Assembly (NCBI GenBank): GCA_021798985.1
Contig: JAJZBI010000016.1
Location: 18,332-82,331, forward strand
DNA from: Actinomycetes bacterium
GTDB taxonomy: Bacteria > Actinomycetota > Acidimicrobiia > Acidimicrobiales > Bog-793
Direction: 5' to 3'
Length of the DNA stretch: 64,000 bases
The translations under genes were made by a program, and so were the position numbers. Position 1 is the first letter of the stretch. Every line of letters begins with the position of its first letter. Below are positions 54,626 to 63,893 of this stretch, one piece after another. The notes beneath the pieces were generated by a model, which ran no database searches, had not been told where the DNA came from, and worked only from the letters and a program-made list of their open reading frames with translations.

Positions 54626-55735
54626 ATGGGAACCAAGACGACGAGCCGGCTCGCCGACGGGCGCGAGCTGATCTACTTCACTTCCGGCCAAACACCAGCC
54701 GACGCCCCGGCCGACCGGCGGGACCTTCCTCCGGCGGGCGCCACCTCCGAGCTGCGCTACGACCCGCTTCTTGACACCTGGGTGATCTACGCCGCGCACC
54801 GCCAGCACCGCAGCTACCTGCCGGCGACCGAGGATTGCCCGCTGTGCCCGAGCCGTGACGGCAAGGAGACGGAGATCCCGGCACCCTCCTATGAGGTGGT
54901 GGTCTTCGAGAACCGCTTCCCCTCACTCGCCGGCAGCGGCGAGCGTCCCGGGCCGGCCGAGGTTCGCGACCGCCTCTTCAGCGCGCGCGGCTCGGCCGGA
55001 CGCTGCGAGGTGGTGTGCTTCAGCGACGACCACGACGGCACCTTTGCCACCTTGAGTGAGGCCCGCGTCGGCCTCGTCCTCGAGGCGCTGATCGACCGCA
55101 CCACCGAGCTCGGCTGCCGCGGGGACGTCGAGCAGGTCTTCTGCTTCGAGAACCGGGGGCGGGAGATCGGGGTCACCCAGAGCCATCCCCACGGCCAGAT
55201 CTATGCTTACCCCTTCGTCACCCAGCGCACGGCGCGCGCGCTCGAGGCCGCCCGCCGCTATGCGCGCGTGCACCACGCCAACTACTACGACGACCTCGTC
55301 GCCGCCGAGGTGTCGGACGGGTCGCGAGTCGTCGCCGAGACCGAGCACTTCGTCGCCTTCGTCCCCTATGCGGCGCGCTGGCCCTACGAGGTGCACTGCT
55401 ACCCAAGGCACAGGGTCCCCGAGCTCGCCGCGCTGGGCGCCGACGCGCTCGCCGAGCTCCCGAGCCTGCTGCTCGACCTGCACGGGCGTTTCGCCCGACT
55501 CTTCAGCGAGCCGGCGCCCTACATCGCGGGGTGGCACCAGGCACCGGTGCGCGAAGGTCGGGAGCACTTCGCCTGCCACCTCGAGCTGTTCACCTTCCGT
55601 CGCGACGAGGGCAAGCTCAAGTACCTGGCAGGCTCGGAGTCCGGCATGGACGCCTTCGCGAGTGACGTCATCCCCGAAGCGGCGGCATCGAGGCTGCGCG
55701 AGGTCGCGGCCGCCGGGAAAGGCAGGCAAGGGTGA
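54626..55735 (+). CDS. galT: Galactose-1-phosphate uridylyltransferase
   Basis: A 369-residue HIT-superfamily enzyme that swaps the UMP group between UDP-glucose and galactose-1-phosphate. The catalytic motif is SHPHGQIYAYPF (HPH, nucleophilic His). CPLCPS provides zinc ligands, and VFENRFPSL and GWHQAPVREGREHFACHLEL complete the signatures. Its last 4 bp overlap galE. Part of a galTEK operon. Confidence 0.95.
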   Translation: MGTKTTSRLADGRELIYFTSGQTPADAPADRRDLPPAGATSELRYDPLLDTWVIYAAHRQHRSYLPATEDCPLCPSRDGKETEIPAPSYEVVVFENRFPSLAGSGERPGPAEVRDRLFSARGSAGRCEVVCFSDDHDGTFATLSEARVGLVLEALIDRTTELGCRGDVEQVFCFENRGREIGVTQSHPHGQIYAYPFVTQRTARALEAARRYARVHHANYYDDLVAAEVSDGSRVVAETEHFVAFVPYAARWPYEVHCYPRHRVPELAALGADALAELPSLLLDLHGRFARLFSEPAPYIAGWHQAPVREGREHFACHLELFTFRRDEGKLKYLAGSESGMDAFASDVIPEAAASRLREVAAAGKGRQG

Positions 55736-56700
55736 AGGTGCTCGTCACCGGCGGCGCCGGCTACATCGGCTCGGTGACCGCCGCCCGGCTGATCGAGGCG
55801 GGACACTGCGTGACCGTGCTCGACGACTTGTCGACCGGGCACGAGGACGCGGTCCCTGCCGGCGCCCGCTTCGTGCGCGGTCGCGTCCACGATGCCGCCG
55901 AGCTGCTCGGTGCAGAGCTGTCGAGCTTCGACGGCGCCGTGCACCTCGCGGCGGCCTCGCTGGTCGCCGAGTCGGTCGAGAACCCCGGCAAGTACCAGGA
56001 GAACAACGTGGTGGGGAGCGATCGCCTCATCGACGCGCTCGCCCGGGCCGGGGTCGGACGCATCGTCTTCTCCTCGACCGCCGCCGTCTACGGCGAGCCC
56101 GAGCGCGTGCCGATCGACGAGGACGCCCCGTGTCGGCCGGTCAACCCCTACGGTGAGTCCAAGCTGGCGATCGACCGCCTACTCGACGACATCGCCGTGC
56201 GCTCCGGGCTGGCGACGGTGAGCTTGCGCTACTTCAACGTGGCGGGCGCCTACGCCGGCCTGGGCGAACGGCACCGCCAAGAGAGTCATCTCATCCCGAT
56301 TGCCCTGCAGGCGGCGCTCGGCCAGCGCGAGGAGATGGTGATCTTCGGCGAGGACTATCCGACGCCCGACGGCACCTGCGTCCGTGACTACATCCACGTC
56401 GCCGACATCGCCGCCGCACACCTCCTCGCGCTCGAGCACGCCCGAGCGGGCGCGCACCTGATCTGCAACCTCGGCAATGGGAGCGGCTATTCGGTGCGCG
56501 AGGTGCTCGCCACCGTGGAGCAGGTGACCGAGCGGGCGCTCAAGGTGCGCGTCGCCGGGCGACGTGCGGGGGATCCGGCGGTGCTCGTCGCCTCGGCAAC
56601 GCGGGCGCGGCGCGAGCTCGGCTGGGCCCCCGAGCGCCCGGAGCTCTCGGTGATGGTGGCCGATGCGTGGGAGCTCGTCGCCGCGGGTGGTGACCGGTGA
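55732..56700 (+). CDS. galE: UDP-glucose 4-epimerase
   Basis: A 322-residue extended short-chain dehydrogenase that interconverts UDP-galactose and UDP-glucose. The NAD motif is GGAGYIGS at the N-terminus. The catalytic Tyr-x-x-x-Lys is YGESK, with the partner Ser/Thr in FSSTAAVYGEP. RDYIHVADIAAAHL is the usual C-terminal signature. The GTG start at 55732 overlaps galT, and its stop overlaps galK by 4 bp. Confidence 0.95.
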   Translation: MKVLVTGGAGYIGSVTAARLIEAGHCVTVLDDLSTGHEDAVPAGARFVRGRVHDAAELLGAELSSFDGAVHLAAASLVAESVENPGKYQENNVVGSDRLIDALARAGVGRIVFSSTAAVYGEPERVPIDEDAPCRPVNPYGESKLAIDRLLDDIAVRSGLATVSLRYFNVAGAYAGLGERHRQESHLIPIALQAALGQREEMVIFGEDYPTPDGTCVRDYIHVADIAAAHLLALEHARAGAHLICNLGNGSGYSVREVLATVEQVTERALKVRVAGRRAGDPAVLVASATRARRELGWAPERPELSVMVADAWELVAAGGDR

Positions 56701-57866
56701 GCGCCGCCGGCACCGAGGCGCTCGGCGCCGAGTTCGTCACGCGCTATGGGCGCGAGGCCGCGGTGGTCTGCGCCGCGCCAGGCCGGGTGAACCTGATCGG
56801 GGAGTACACCGATCTCAACGAGGGCTTCGTGCTACCGATCGCGATCCCCCAGGTGACCCACACCCTCGCCGCGCCGCGCCCCGACCGGGTGCTGCGCGTC
56901 GCGTCGCTCGATCGCCGCGACGATCCGGCAATCTCGATCGACCTCGACCGGCCAGAAGCGCCCGTCGCCGGCTGGGCGGCCTACCCCGCCGCCGTCGCCC
57001 GGGCTCTCGACGACGCGGGCCATCGCGTCGCCGGCGCGGACGTGCTCGTCTCGAGCGAGGTGCCGACGGGGGCAGGGCTCTCGTCCTCGGCGGCACTCGA
57101 GTGCGCCGTCGCCCTGGCGCTGTGCGCGCTGTCCGGCGTGGAGCTCGCGCCGATGGCGATCGCCGAGATCGCCCAGCGCGCCGAGAACCGCTATGTCGGT
57201 GTCCCCTGCGGGATCATGGACCAGGCGGCCTCGATGTGCGCGATCGCCGATCACGCGCTCTTGCTCGACACCCGCACGCTCGCGATCCGCCAACTGCCCT
57301 TCGACGTGCACGGGGCCGGGCTCGGCCTGCTCGTCGTCGACACCCGGGTCAAGCACGCGCTCGGCGACTCCGCCTATGGCGACCGGCGGACGGCGTGCGC
57401 GCGCGCCGCGGCGGCGCTCGGGGTCGGGGCGCTGCGCGACGTCGAGGTGGGCGAGGTGGCGGCGGCGCTCGAGGAGATCGCGGCGAAGGCCGGCGAGGAG
57501 GTGATGCGGCGCGCCCGGCACGTCCTGTCCGAGCAGGCGCGCGTCCTTCAGACGGCCGAGCTGCTCGATGCGGGCCAGATCGCGGAGATCGGCCAGGTGC
57601 TCATCGCCGGGCACGCCTCGTTGCGCGACGACTTCGAGGTCTCCTGCGCGGAGCTCGATCTCGTGGTCAAGGCCGCTGTGGCCTCGGGCGCCCTCGGGGC
57701 ACGGATGACCGGCGCCGGCTTTGGCGGGTCGGCCATCGTTCTCGCGGCCGCCACGCGCCTGTCGGAGATCGCGCAAGAGATCGCGGCGCGCTTTTCCGCC
57801 GCTGGCTACGGGGCGCCGCTGTGCTTCTCGGCGAGCGCGTCGGCGGGCGCCCGTCGCGAGCGCTGA
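56697..57866 (+). CDS. galK: Galactokinase
   Basis: A 389-residue GHMP kinase that phosphorylates galactose at O1. The galactokinase signature is GRVNLIGEYTDLNEGFVLPI (usual EHTDYN reads EYTDLN here). The ATP loop is GAGLSSSAALECAVALAL, and the C-terminal GARMTGAGFGGSAIVL matches motif 3. GTG 56697 overlaps galE. Last gene of the galactose operon; a hairpin follows. Confidence 0.94.
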   Translation: MSAAGTEALGAEFVTRYGREAAVVCAAPGRVNLIGEYTDLNEGFVLPIAIPQVTHTLAAPRPDRVLRVASLDRRDDPAISIDLDRPEAPVAGWAAYPAAVARALDDAGHRVAGADVLVSSEVPTGAGLSSSAALECAVALALCALSGVELAPMAIAEIAQRAENRYVGVPCGIMDQAASMCAIADHALLLDTRTLAIRQLPFDVHGAGLGLLVVDTRVKHALGDSAYGDRRTACARAAAALGVGALRDVEVGEVAAALEEIAAKAGEEVMRRARHVLSEQARVLQTAELLDAGQIAEIGQVLIAGHASLRDDFEVSCAELDLVVKAAVASGALGARMTGAGFGGSAIVLAAATRLSEIAQEIAARFSAAGYGAPLCFSASASAGARRER

Positions 57867-57870
57867 GGCC

Positions 57871-57888
57871 GCCGCTCGCCCGAGCGGC
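57871..57888. terminator. Convergent terminator hairpin after galK
   Basis: GCCGCTC (57871-57877) pairs with GAGCGGC (57882-57888) around GCCC, directly between the galK stop and the end of the convergent small membrane gene. Likely serves both. Confidence 0.55.
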
Positions 57889-57891
57889 CGG

Positions 57892-58098
57892 CTAGAAGAC
57901 CCGCGTGTAGGTGAGCACGCCGATCAGCACGATCGCGATCCCAAGGATCGGGACGATCGCGCCGATGGCCATGCGCCCGGCGAGTCGGGCGAAGCCGAGC
58001 GCCACCAAGATGGCACCGACGGCGATCGCCGTGATGCCGGCGACGTGATGCTTGTTCGTGGCGGCGATCAACTGGCCGCTCACTGCGAGCTCGTGCAT
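57892..58098 (-). CDS. Small membrane protein, unknown function
   Basis: A 68-residue protein with two hydrophobic helices (ITAIAVGAILVALGFARLAG and AIGAIVPILGIAIVLIGVL) and a short hydrophilic N-terminus (MHELAVSGQLIAATNKHHVA). A GGAGG sequence lies just upstream of the ATG at 58098 (minus strand), which supports it. No family recognised. Confidence 0.7.
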   Translation of the reverse strand: MHELAVSGQLIAATNKHHVAGITAIAVGAILVALGFARLAGRMAIGAIVPILGIAIVLIGVLTYTRVF

Positions 58099-58149
58099 CG
58101 CTCCTCCATGACTGTCACACCTCGCCGGGGCGATCCGGGCAGCGAGATG

Positions 58150-59031
58150 CTACTCAGGCACATCCGCGCGTGCCGAGGTGGCGGGGTTGCCGAGCCCGTG
58201 GCGCTCCAGCATGGCGCGCACGACCTCGAGGCTGCGGCGGGAGAAGCGCACCGGATCGCCGACGGGGTCTCGCCAGAGCGCGAAGGCGTTGATGACCTCG
58301 GGGGTGCGCGGCGAGAACGACTCGATCACGAGCGGGCCGTCGTAGCCGATCGTGGCGAGGGCGGCGAAGACGTCGTCGAAGCGGACGTTCGCGGTGCCGA
58401 TGACGCCGCGGTCGGACTCTGAGATGTGGACGTAGCCGAGCCGCTCGCCCGCCGCCAGCAGCGGGGCCGAAAAGCCCCGCTCTTCGATGTTGGCGTGGTA
58501 GGTGTCGAAATGGGCGACGACGTTCGGCTCGCCGATGCGGTCGATGAGGCCGAGCACCTGATCCATGGTCGTCGCTAGGTAGCTCTCGTAGCGGTTGATG
58601 TTCTCGATGCCGAGCTGCATGCCGAGCGCGTCGGCATGCCGCGCCACGCGGCGCAGCACCTCGGCGACGCACTCGAGCTCGTCGGGCCGGGGCGGCGCAC
58701 CGGTGCGCGCCCCGAGGTGGGTGTAGACGCCACCGGTCAGGATCGGCGCACCGAGCGCTGCGGCGACCTCGAGCGCGCCCCCGAGGAATGCCTCGGCGGC
58801 CTCGGGGGCTGCCGGCAGGTGCGCGTTGGCGGGCAGGCCGAGCCCGCACGTGCAGCCGATGCCGTGCTCGGCGAGCAGCGCGCGCGTGTGGTCGACGTCG
58901 ACCACCTCAGGATCGGCGAGCGCGAGCTCGACGAAGTCGTAGCCGAGCGCCGCGGCGCCGGCGATCGTCGCCTCGGCTTCCGTCTTGGACCATCCTCCCG
59001 CCCAGATCAGCGCGTGCGTCCCGATCTTCAC
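58150..59031 (-). CDS. Sugar phosphate isomerase/epimerase family protein
   Basis: A 293-residue TIM-barrel protein of the xylose-isomerase-like/D-tagatose-3-epimerase group. Metal ligands are suggested by QLGIENINRYESYLATT (Glu), VVAHFDTYHANIEERGF (Asp, His) and GYVHISESDRG and the late VIESFSP Glu. The start is ATG 59031 (MKIGTHALIWAGG). The exact sugar is not deducible. It follows galTEK on the opposite strand and may serve other sugar metabolism. Confidence 0.87.
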   Translation of the reverse strand: MKIGTHALIWAGGWSKTEAEATIAGAAALGYDFVELALADPEVVDVDHTRALLAEHGIGCTCGLGLPANAHLPAAPEAAEAFLGGALEVAAALGAPILTGGVYTHLGARTGAPPRPDELECVAEVLRRVARHADALGMQLGIENINRYESYLATTMDQVLGLIDRIGEPNVVAHFDTYHANIEERGFSAPLLAAGERLGYVHISESDRGVIGTANVRFDDVFAALATIGYDGPLVIESFSPRTPEVINAFALWRDPVGDPVRFSRRSLEVVRAMLERHGLGNPATSARADVPE

Positions 59032-59139
59032 GTTTCTCCCCCTCGCTCCTCGCGGTGGCCGCCAGGGCGCACCCTAGGCCACCGCGTGCCGGTGGCGTCT
59101 CGGTGCGGAGCTCGGCGACCGATCGCTCCGGCCCGGACC

Positions 59140-59919
59140 TCACGTGCGCGTTGCGAGGTGCGTCTCGCCAAGCGAGGGCACGCGAGTGACGCGGGCGTGG
59201 TGGCGGGCCAGGGCGTGTGCGAAGCGCACGGCGTCGCGCGGCGCGCACGCGCCCGGGTCGTTGTTGAAGTAGGCGTAGACGTCGCCGCTCGGGTACTGCG
59301 CGCCGAGCGCCGCCGCCCACTGCTCGAGGGCGCGGGGCGCGTAGCACGGCCGGGGACGGCCGGTTCCGGCGTGGAAGCGCACGTAGCCGAACGACGCGGT
59401 GCGCCACTTCGGCGTGGCGCGATCAGGGGCGTCCGCCTGGCACAGGGCGGCGTCGAACTCGCCGAGCAGCTCGGCGGTCTGCTCGCTGAACCACGACGCG
59501 TGGCGGAACTCGACCGCGACGCGCACCTGGCGCGGGAAGGCGGCGAGCGTCGCGCGCAGCGCGGGGAGATCAGCTGCCAGGTTGGGGGGGAGCTGCAAGA
59601 GGACCGGGCCGAGCTTGTCCCCAAGGGACCGACAGCGCTCGACGAGCCGGGCGACCGGCTCGGCGGGCTCGCGGAGGCGCTTGATGTGGGTGAGGAAGCG
59701 GCTCGCCTTCACGGCGACGACGAAGTCCTCGGGGGTGCGCTCGGCCCAGGCAGCAAAGACCGAGGCGGAGGGGAGGCGGTAGAAGGCGTTGTTCACCTCC
59801 ACGGTCGAAAAGCGGGCCGCATAGTGCTCGAGCCAGCGCGCCTTCGCGAGGCCAGCTGGGTAGAACGCGGGACGCCAGTCGTCGTATTGCCAACCCGAGG
59901 TGCCGACAAAGAACGTCAC
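59140..59919 (-). CDS. DUF72 domain protein
   Basis: A 259-residue TIM-barrel-like protein of the DUF72 family, identified by FFVGTSGWQYDDWRPAFYP, STVEVNNAFYRLPSASVFAAW, VAVKASRFLTHIKRL and LGPVLLQLPPNL. The function of DUF72 is not established. The start GTG 59919 gives the canonical TFFVGTSGWQY N-terminus. Upstream in-frame sequence is low-complexity. Confidence 0.87.
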   Translation of the reverse strand: MTFFVGTSGWQYDDWRPAFYPAGLAKARWLEHYAARFSTVEVNNAFYRLPSASVFAAWAERTPEDFVVAVKASRFLTHIKRLREPAEPVARLVERCRSLGDKLGPVLLQLPPNLAADLPALRATLAAFPRQVRVAVEFRHASWFSEQTAELLGEFDAALCQADAPDRATPKWRTASFGYVRFHAGTGRPRPCYAPRALEQWAAALGAQYPSGDVYAYFNNDPGACAPRDAVRFAHALARHHARVTRVPSLGETHLATRT

Positions 59920-60222
59920 GGCCGCCGCCTTACCCCCGGCCGAGGGGTCACGGCACCGCCAGGGGTCGGGAACGGGGCGGCGCAGAGCACACATCGCAGC
60001 GCTGCGCGCACCGGACTTCCTGCCCGATGGCGGCCCCGACCTCGCCGCGCACGGGGCAGCGGCCACACGCTGCCCCCGGTCGGGGGCGACGATCCACGCC
60101 CCGGCCGTGTCGCGCGCGGGTCGCGAGCGACGCGACCGCCTGCTCGATCGGCTCGTCGGCGACCTCGTCGCGATGCGCGCGGCCCTCGGGCGCCCGTGCG
60201 CAGGCGCCCGAGGGCGGGGGCG

Positions 60223-61119
60223 TCAGATCCGCTCGAGCGTTCCGCCGTCGAAGAGGGGCTGGATGTCATGGTGCGCACGGTCCTCGCGAAGCTCTTCCTC
60301 GCTCGGTGCCGGAGTGCCCGAGAAGAAGCCCTCCGCGGCGCGCACGATGTCGGGGAGGATCCGCCAGTCGCTCGAGGTGATGAGGAAGAGCTCGCTCCGT
60401 CCGAGCACGAAGCGCACGGCGTGATCGAGAGGTTCGGTCTCGGTGATCGGCTCATACCAGCTGAGCCGTCGCTCGCCCTCGGCCGGCGCGCTCGGGAAGC
60501 GCCGCCGCGCCGCCGCCTTGATCGCCTGCAGGGCGACGCGGCGCTCGGTGCAGGTCGCGACCAGGGCCTCGACGTCGGCGCGATAGCCCGGGTCGCTCAG
60601 TAAGGCGCCGTTGTAGGGGAACAGGACCGAGTCGAAGTCGAAGCGCTCGAGGCTGCGCAGGTGCATGCCGGGGATGCGCAGGCCGTGGCCGGTGACGCCG
60701 ATGAAGCGCGTCAGGCCCTCCTCCCTGGCGCGCTGGAGCGCCTCGACGGCGCCGCCCTTGGCGAAGGCCTGCTCCCACTCGTCTTCCTCGACGAGGTTGT
60801 GCAGCTGGATCAGATCGACCTGGTCGACCTGGAGCCGCTCGAGGGAGCGCTCGAGGCTGGCGCGCGCGGCGTCGCCGCTGCGGTCCCCGGTCTTGGTGGC
60901 GAGGAAGAACTTGGAGCGATGCTCGCCCATCCACGGACCCATGCGCAGCTCGGCCTCGCCGTAGCTGGCGGCCGTATCGAGGTGGTTGATGCCGGCCTTG
61001 AGGATGATCTCCAAGACGGCGTCGGCCTCGTCCTGGGTGACGCTGCCGAGCCCGGCGGCGCCGAAGATCACGCGGGTGCTGTCATGGCCAGTGCGGCCAA
61101 ATGATGAGGTGGCGAGCAT
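60223..61119 (-). CDS. Aldo/keto reductase family protein
   Basis: A 298-residue AKR fold protein. The N-terminal SFGRTGHDSTRVIFGAAGLG is the beta-hairpin cap. The catalytic Asp and Tyr lie in GINHLDTAASYGEAE, Lys in KFFLATKTGDR and His in DLIQLHNL. The C-terminal part is shorter than in classical AKRs and lacks the usual NADPH-binding loop, so catalytic activity is not certain. The gene begins at ATG 61119. It diverges from the DUF3151 gene by 44 bp. Confidence 0.87.
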   Translation of the reverse strand: MLATSSFGRTGHDSTRVIFGAAGLGSVTQDEADAVLEIILKAGINHLDTAASYGEAELRMGPWMGEHRSKFFLATKTGDRSGDAARASLERSLERLQVDQVDLIQLHNLVEEDEWEQAFAKGGAVEALQRAREEGLTRFIGVTGHGLRIPGMHLRSLERFDFDSVLFPYNGALLSDPGYRADVEALVATCTERRVALQAIKAAARRRFPSAPAEGERRLSWYEPITETEPLDHAVRFVLGRSELFLITSSDWRILPDIVRAAEGFFSGTPAPSEEELREDRAHHDIQPLFDGGTLERI

Positions 61120-61163
61120 GGGAGCAGCGTACCGGCACCGGGGCCGGCCGCTACGGTTTTGCG

Positions 61164-61592
61164 GTGAGCGACATCTCGATCAGCAACGGACCGAGCAGCA
61201 CGGTGCTGCCCCCGGCGCCGGCGGAGTGGCAGGCCGCGCTCGTGTCGGCGCTCGCCCTCGCGGGGGCCGATCGGCGGCGTGCCCTCGCTGCGATCGCCCG
61301 CGAGCACCCGAGCTACCTCGAGGTTTGGGCCTGGCTCGCCGAAGGGGCCGCCGACGACGTCGAGGCCTATGCCTACGCCCGCGTCGGCTACCACCGCGGC
61401 CTCGACCAGCTGCGGGCGGCGGGCTGGCGCGGCACGGGCTACGTACGCTGGCGGGACGAGGAGAACCAGGGCTTCCTTCGGGCGCTCGAGCAGCTTCGCG
61501 CCGCCGCTGAGTCGATCGGCGAGCACGTCGAGGCGGACCGCTGCGCGCGGTTCTTGCACCAGCTCGACCCCGCGTGGGAGGGCATCGGCTGA
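61164..61592 (+). CDS. DUF3151 family protein
   Basis: A 142-residue helical protein matching DUF3151, an actinobacterial family of unknown function. Typical is AREHPSYLEVWAWLAEGA followed by AYAYARVGYHRGLDQLRAAG and RCARFLHQLDP. GTG 61164 is chosen; the upstream in-frame part overlaps the divergent aldo/keto reductase start region. It is convergent with rpiB, 25 bp away. Confidence 0.85.
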   Translation: MSDISISNGPSSTVLPPAPAEWQAALVSALALAGADRRRALAAIAREHPSYLEVWAWLAEGAADDVEAYAYARVGYHRGLDQLRAAGWRGTGYVRWRDEENQGFLRALEQLRAAAESIGEHVEADRCARFLHQLDPAWEGIG

Positions 61593-61617
61593 GCCCGGCC
61601 GAGCCGGTCTCAGGTCC

Positions 61618-62082
61618 TCAACGCTCGAGCAGGCGGCGCGCCTCTTCGGCCTCGATCTCGGCGAGCTGGGCCACCCGGGTCGCGTGCCGACCCCCGTCGA
61701 AGGCGGTCGCCAAGAAGACGTCGAGGATGTCCAGCGCGAGCTCGGTGGCGAGCAGGCGGGCGCCGAAGGCGAGGACGTTGGCGTCGTTGTGCTTGCGGGC
61801 GAAGCGGGCGGTGTACTCGTCGTGGCACAGCGCCGCGCGCACGCCGAAGACCTTGTTCGCGGCGATGGCCTCGCCCTGCCCGCTGCCGCCGATGACGATG
61901 CCGCGCTCAGCGCCGCGCGCGGCGACCTTGCGGCCCACCGCGGCGCAGATCGGGGGGTAATCGACCGGTTCGGTGCTGTCGGTCCCGAGATCGTCGACAT
62001 CGTGGCCCGCTTCGCGCAGGTGCGCGACCACCGCGCCCTTCAAGACGAAGCCAGCGTGGTCGGAACCGATCGCGATGCGCAC
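61618..62082 (-). CDS. rpiB: Ribose-5-phosphate isomerase B
   Basis: A 154-residue RpiB/LacAB-type isomerase that interconverts ribose-5-P and ribulose-5-P. The N-terminal IGSDHAGF and [11 protein letters not shown] are family signatures. In the active-site loop [18 protein letters not shown], a Glu takes the place of the Cys used in E. coli RpiB, as in the actinobacterial subclass. The start is GTG 62082. It diverges from msrA by 17 bp. Confidence 0.93.
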   Translation of the reverse strand: MRIAIGSDHAGFVLKGAVVAHLREAGHDVDDLGTDSTEPVDYPPICAAVGRKVAARGAERGIVIGGSGQGEAIAANKVFGVRAALCHDEYTARFARKHNDANVLAFGARLLATELALDILDVFLATAFDGGRHATRVAQLAEIEAEEARRLLER

Positions 62083-62099
62083 GGACCTACGCTAGCGGC

Positions 62100-62747
62100 G
62101 TGCCTTTCACGGGTCGTTCCCAGGAGATGATCGCCCCCGAGCGCGCGCTTGGCGGGCGAGAGGAGCCGATCATGCGGCCAGGGCGCCACGTCGTGCTCGG
62201 GACGCCGATCGGTCCGCCCTTCCCTGAGCGCGTTGAGCTCGCGTATTTCGCGCTGGGGTGCTTTTGGGGAGCCGAGCGCCGGTTCTGGCAGGTGCCCGGC
62301 GTCTTCACGACGGCAGCCGGCTACTCGGGGGGCTACACGCCCAACCCCACCTACGAAGAGGTCTGCTCGGGCAAGACCGGCCACGCCGAGGTCGTGCTCG
62401 TCGCCTTCGACCCGGGGGCGGTGAGCTACCAGCGCCTCCTCGGCGTCTTTTTCGAGAGCCACGACCCGACCCAGTACCTGCGCCAGGGCAACGACATCGG
62501 GACCCAGTACCGCTCGGCGATCTTTGGGCGCGACGACGCCCAGCGCCAAGCCGCCGCCGAGGTGGCCGAGGCCTATGGCGGACAGCTCGCCGCCGCGGGC
62601 TTCGGACCGCTGTGCACCGAGATCGCGTCGGCCGGCCCCTTCTACTACGCCGAGGACTACCACCAGCAGTACCTGGCGAAGAACCGTGACGGCTACTGCG
62701 GCCTTGGCGGCACCGGGGTGAGCTGCCCGGTCGGGCTGTTCTCCTAG
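62100..62747 (+). CDS. msrA: Peptide-methionine (S)-S-oxide reductase
   Basis: A 215-residue enzyme that repairs methionine-S-sulfoxide in proteins. The catalytic motif is [19 protein letters not shown] (nucleophilic Cys). Other signatures are [18 protein letters not shown] and [11 protein letters not shown]-terminal Cys in [12 protein letters not shown] can act as the resolving cysteine. GTG 62100 gives a 35-residue leader before the core; a later ATG at 62172 (MRPGRH) is possible. Confidence 0.93.
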   Translation: MPFTGRSQEMIAPERALGGREEPIMRPGRHVVLGTPIGPPFPERVELAYFALGCFWGAERRFWQVPGVFTTAAGYSGGYTPNPTYEEVCSGKTGHAEVVLVAFDPGAVSYQRLLGVFFESHDPTQYLRQGNDIGTQYRSAIFGRDDAQRQAAAEVAEAYGGQLAAAGFGPLCTEIASAGPFYYAEDYHQQYLAKNRDGYCGLGGTGVSCPVGLFS

Positions 62748-62765
62748 CGCGTCCCCTCGGCGCTC

Positions 62766-62793
62766 TTGACCCCTCCAAGTCGGGTTGTTAACG
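62766..62793 (+). promoter_or_regulatory. Candidate sigma-70-type promoter upstream of the LacI/GH51 genes
   Basis: TTGACC (62766-62771) is a good -35 element. A weaker -10-like TTAACG (62788-62793) follows at 16 bp. The operator palindrome begins 12 bp further downstream, consistent with repression by blocking initiation. Confidence 0.4.
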
Positions 62794-62805
62794 TCCACAT
62801 CCCGT

Positions 62806-62823
62806 TGAGCGAACGTTCGCTCA
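62806..62823. promoter_or_regulatory. LacI-type operator, perfect palindrome
   Basis: TGAGCGAACGTTCGCTCA is an 18-bp perfect inverted repeat centred on AACGTT, 26 bp upstream of a LacI-family gene. Its form is typical of LacI/GalR operators (central CG). It probably controls the regulator itself and the coupled arabinofuranosidase. Confidence 0.75.
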
Positions 62824-62849
62824 CGGGGGCAAGGCGGGGGAGGTGAGCC

Positions 62850-63893
62850 GTGGCGCGCCGCTACGTGTCGCTGAAAGAGGTCGCGAGTCGCGCCGGGGTC
62901 AGCTTCCAGACCGCGAGCAAGGTCTTGAACGGCGGCAGCGTGCGCGTGGCGCCGGACACCGCCGCGCGCATCGCCGCGGCGGCCCGCGAGCTCGGCTACT
63001 CGCCGAACAGCGTGGCGCGCAGCCTGGTGCGCCGCTCGACGATGACGATCGGCCTCGTCGCCGGCAGCCTGCACGACCCGGCCCTCGCCGAGTTCGTCCT
63101 CGGTGCGGAGCTGGCGGCGCGCCAGCACGGCCTCTCGGTGCTCGTGTCGAACCTCACCGACAGCGCGCAGGAGGGCGCCGATGTCGTCGAGGCGCTGATC
63201 GAGCGCCGGGTCGACGGCATCATCGCCGCGGCACCCCAGCTAGAGGAGGACGTCCAGGTTGCCGACTTACTGCGGCGATTCGTCCCCGCGGTCAGCCTGC
63301 ACCACGTCGAAGGAGGTGGAGTACCCCTCGTCGGCTCGAGCCACCGCGAGGTGGCGGTGCTGGCGCTGCGCCATCTGCTCGAGCTCGGCTGCCGACGGAT
63401 CGCGACGGTCGCCGGGCCGACCGGTCGGCGCGTCGTGCGGAGCCGGTTGCGCGGGGCGGCCGAGGTGATCGCCACCTCCGGTAGCGAGGTCGACGCGGGG
63501 ATCGCCGAGGCCGACTGGACCCCTGGCGGCGCCGCGCGGGCGGCCACCGAGCTCATCGCGCGGGAGCCCGGGATCGATGCGGTGTTCGTCCACAGCGACT
63601 TGATGGCGGTCGGCGTGCTCGACGCGCTGCACCGACTCGGCCGGCGGGTTCCCGACGACGTCGCCGTCGTCTCCTGCGACGACCTCGCCTTCGCCGCCTA
63701 TCTCCGGCCATCGCTCAGCACCATCCGCCTGCCGTTTCTCGATACCGGCGCGGCCGCCGTCGAGCTGTTGCTGCGCCGCGTGGGGGGCGAGCCCGTTCCC
63801 GCCGACCCGGTGCTGTTGCCGGTCGAGCTCGTGCGGCGGGACTCCTCGGCGCGCCTGCTCGCGATCCGGCCTTCACGGAAGGAATGCCCATGA
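62850..63893 (+). CDS. LacI family transcriptional regulator of arabinoside use
   Basis: A 347-residue LacI-family repressor. The HTH is VSLKEVASRAGVSFQTASKV (about residues 6-25), the hinge is SPNSVARSLVRRS, and the ligand domain ends with the LSTIRLPFLDTGAAAVELLL motif typical of sugar-binding members. GTG 62850 follows GGGGAGG. The gene overlaps the next (GH51) by 4 bp, so it probably controls arabinan or arabinoxylan use, through the palindrome just upstream (inference). Confidence 0.9.
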   Translation: MARRYVSLKEVASRAGVSFQTASKVLNGGSVRVAPDTAARIAAAARELGYSPNSVARSLVRRSTMTIGLVAGSLHDPALAEFVLGAELAARQHGLSVLVSNLTDSAQEGADVVEALIERRVDGIIAAAPQLEEDVQVADLLRRFVPAVSLHHVEGGGVPLVGSSHREVAVLALRHLLELGCRRIATVAGPTGRRVVRSRLRGAAEVIATSGSEVDAGIAEADWTPGGAARAATELIAREPGIDAVFVHSDLMAVGVLDALHRLGRRVPDDVAVVSCDDLAFAAYLRPSLSTIRLPFLDTGAAAVELLLRRVGGEPVPADPVLLPVELVRRDSSARLLAIRPSRKECP

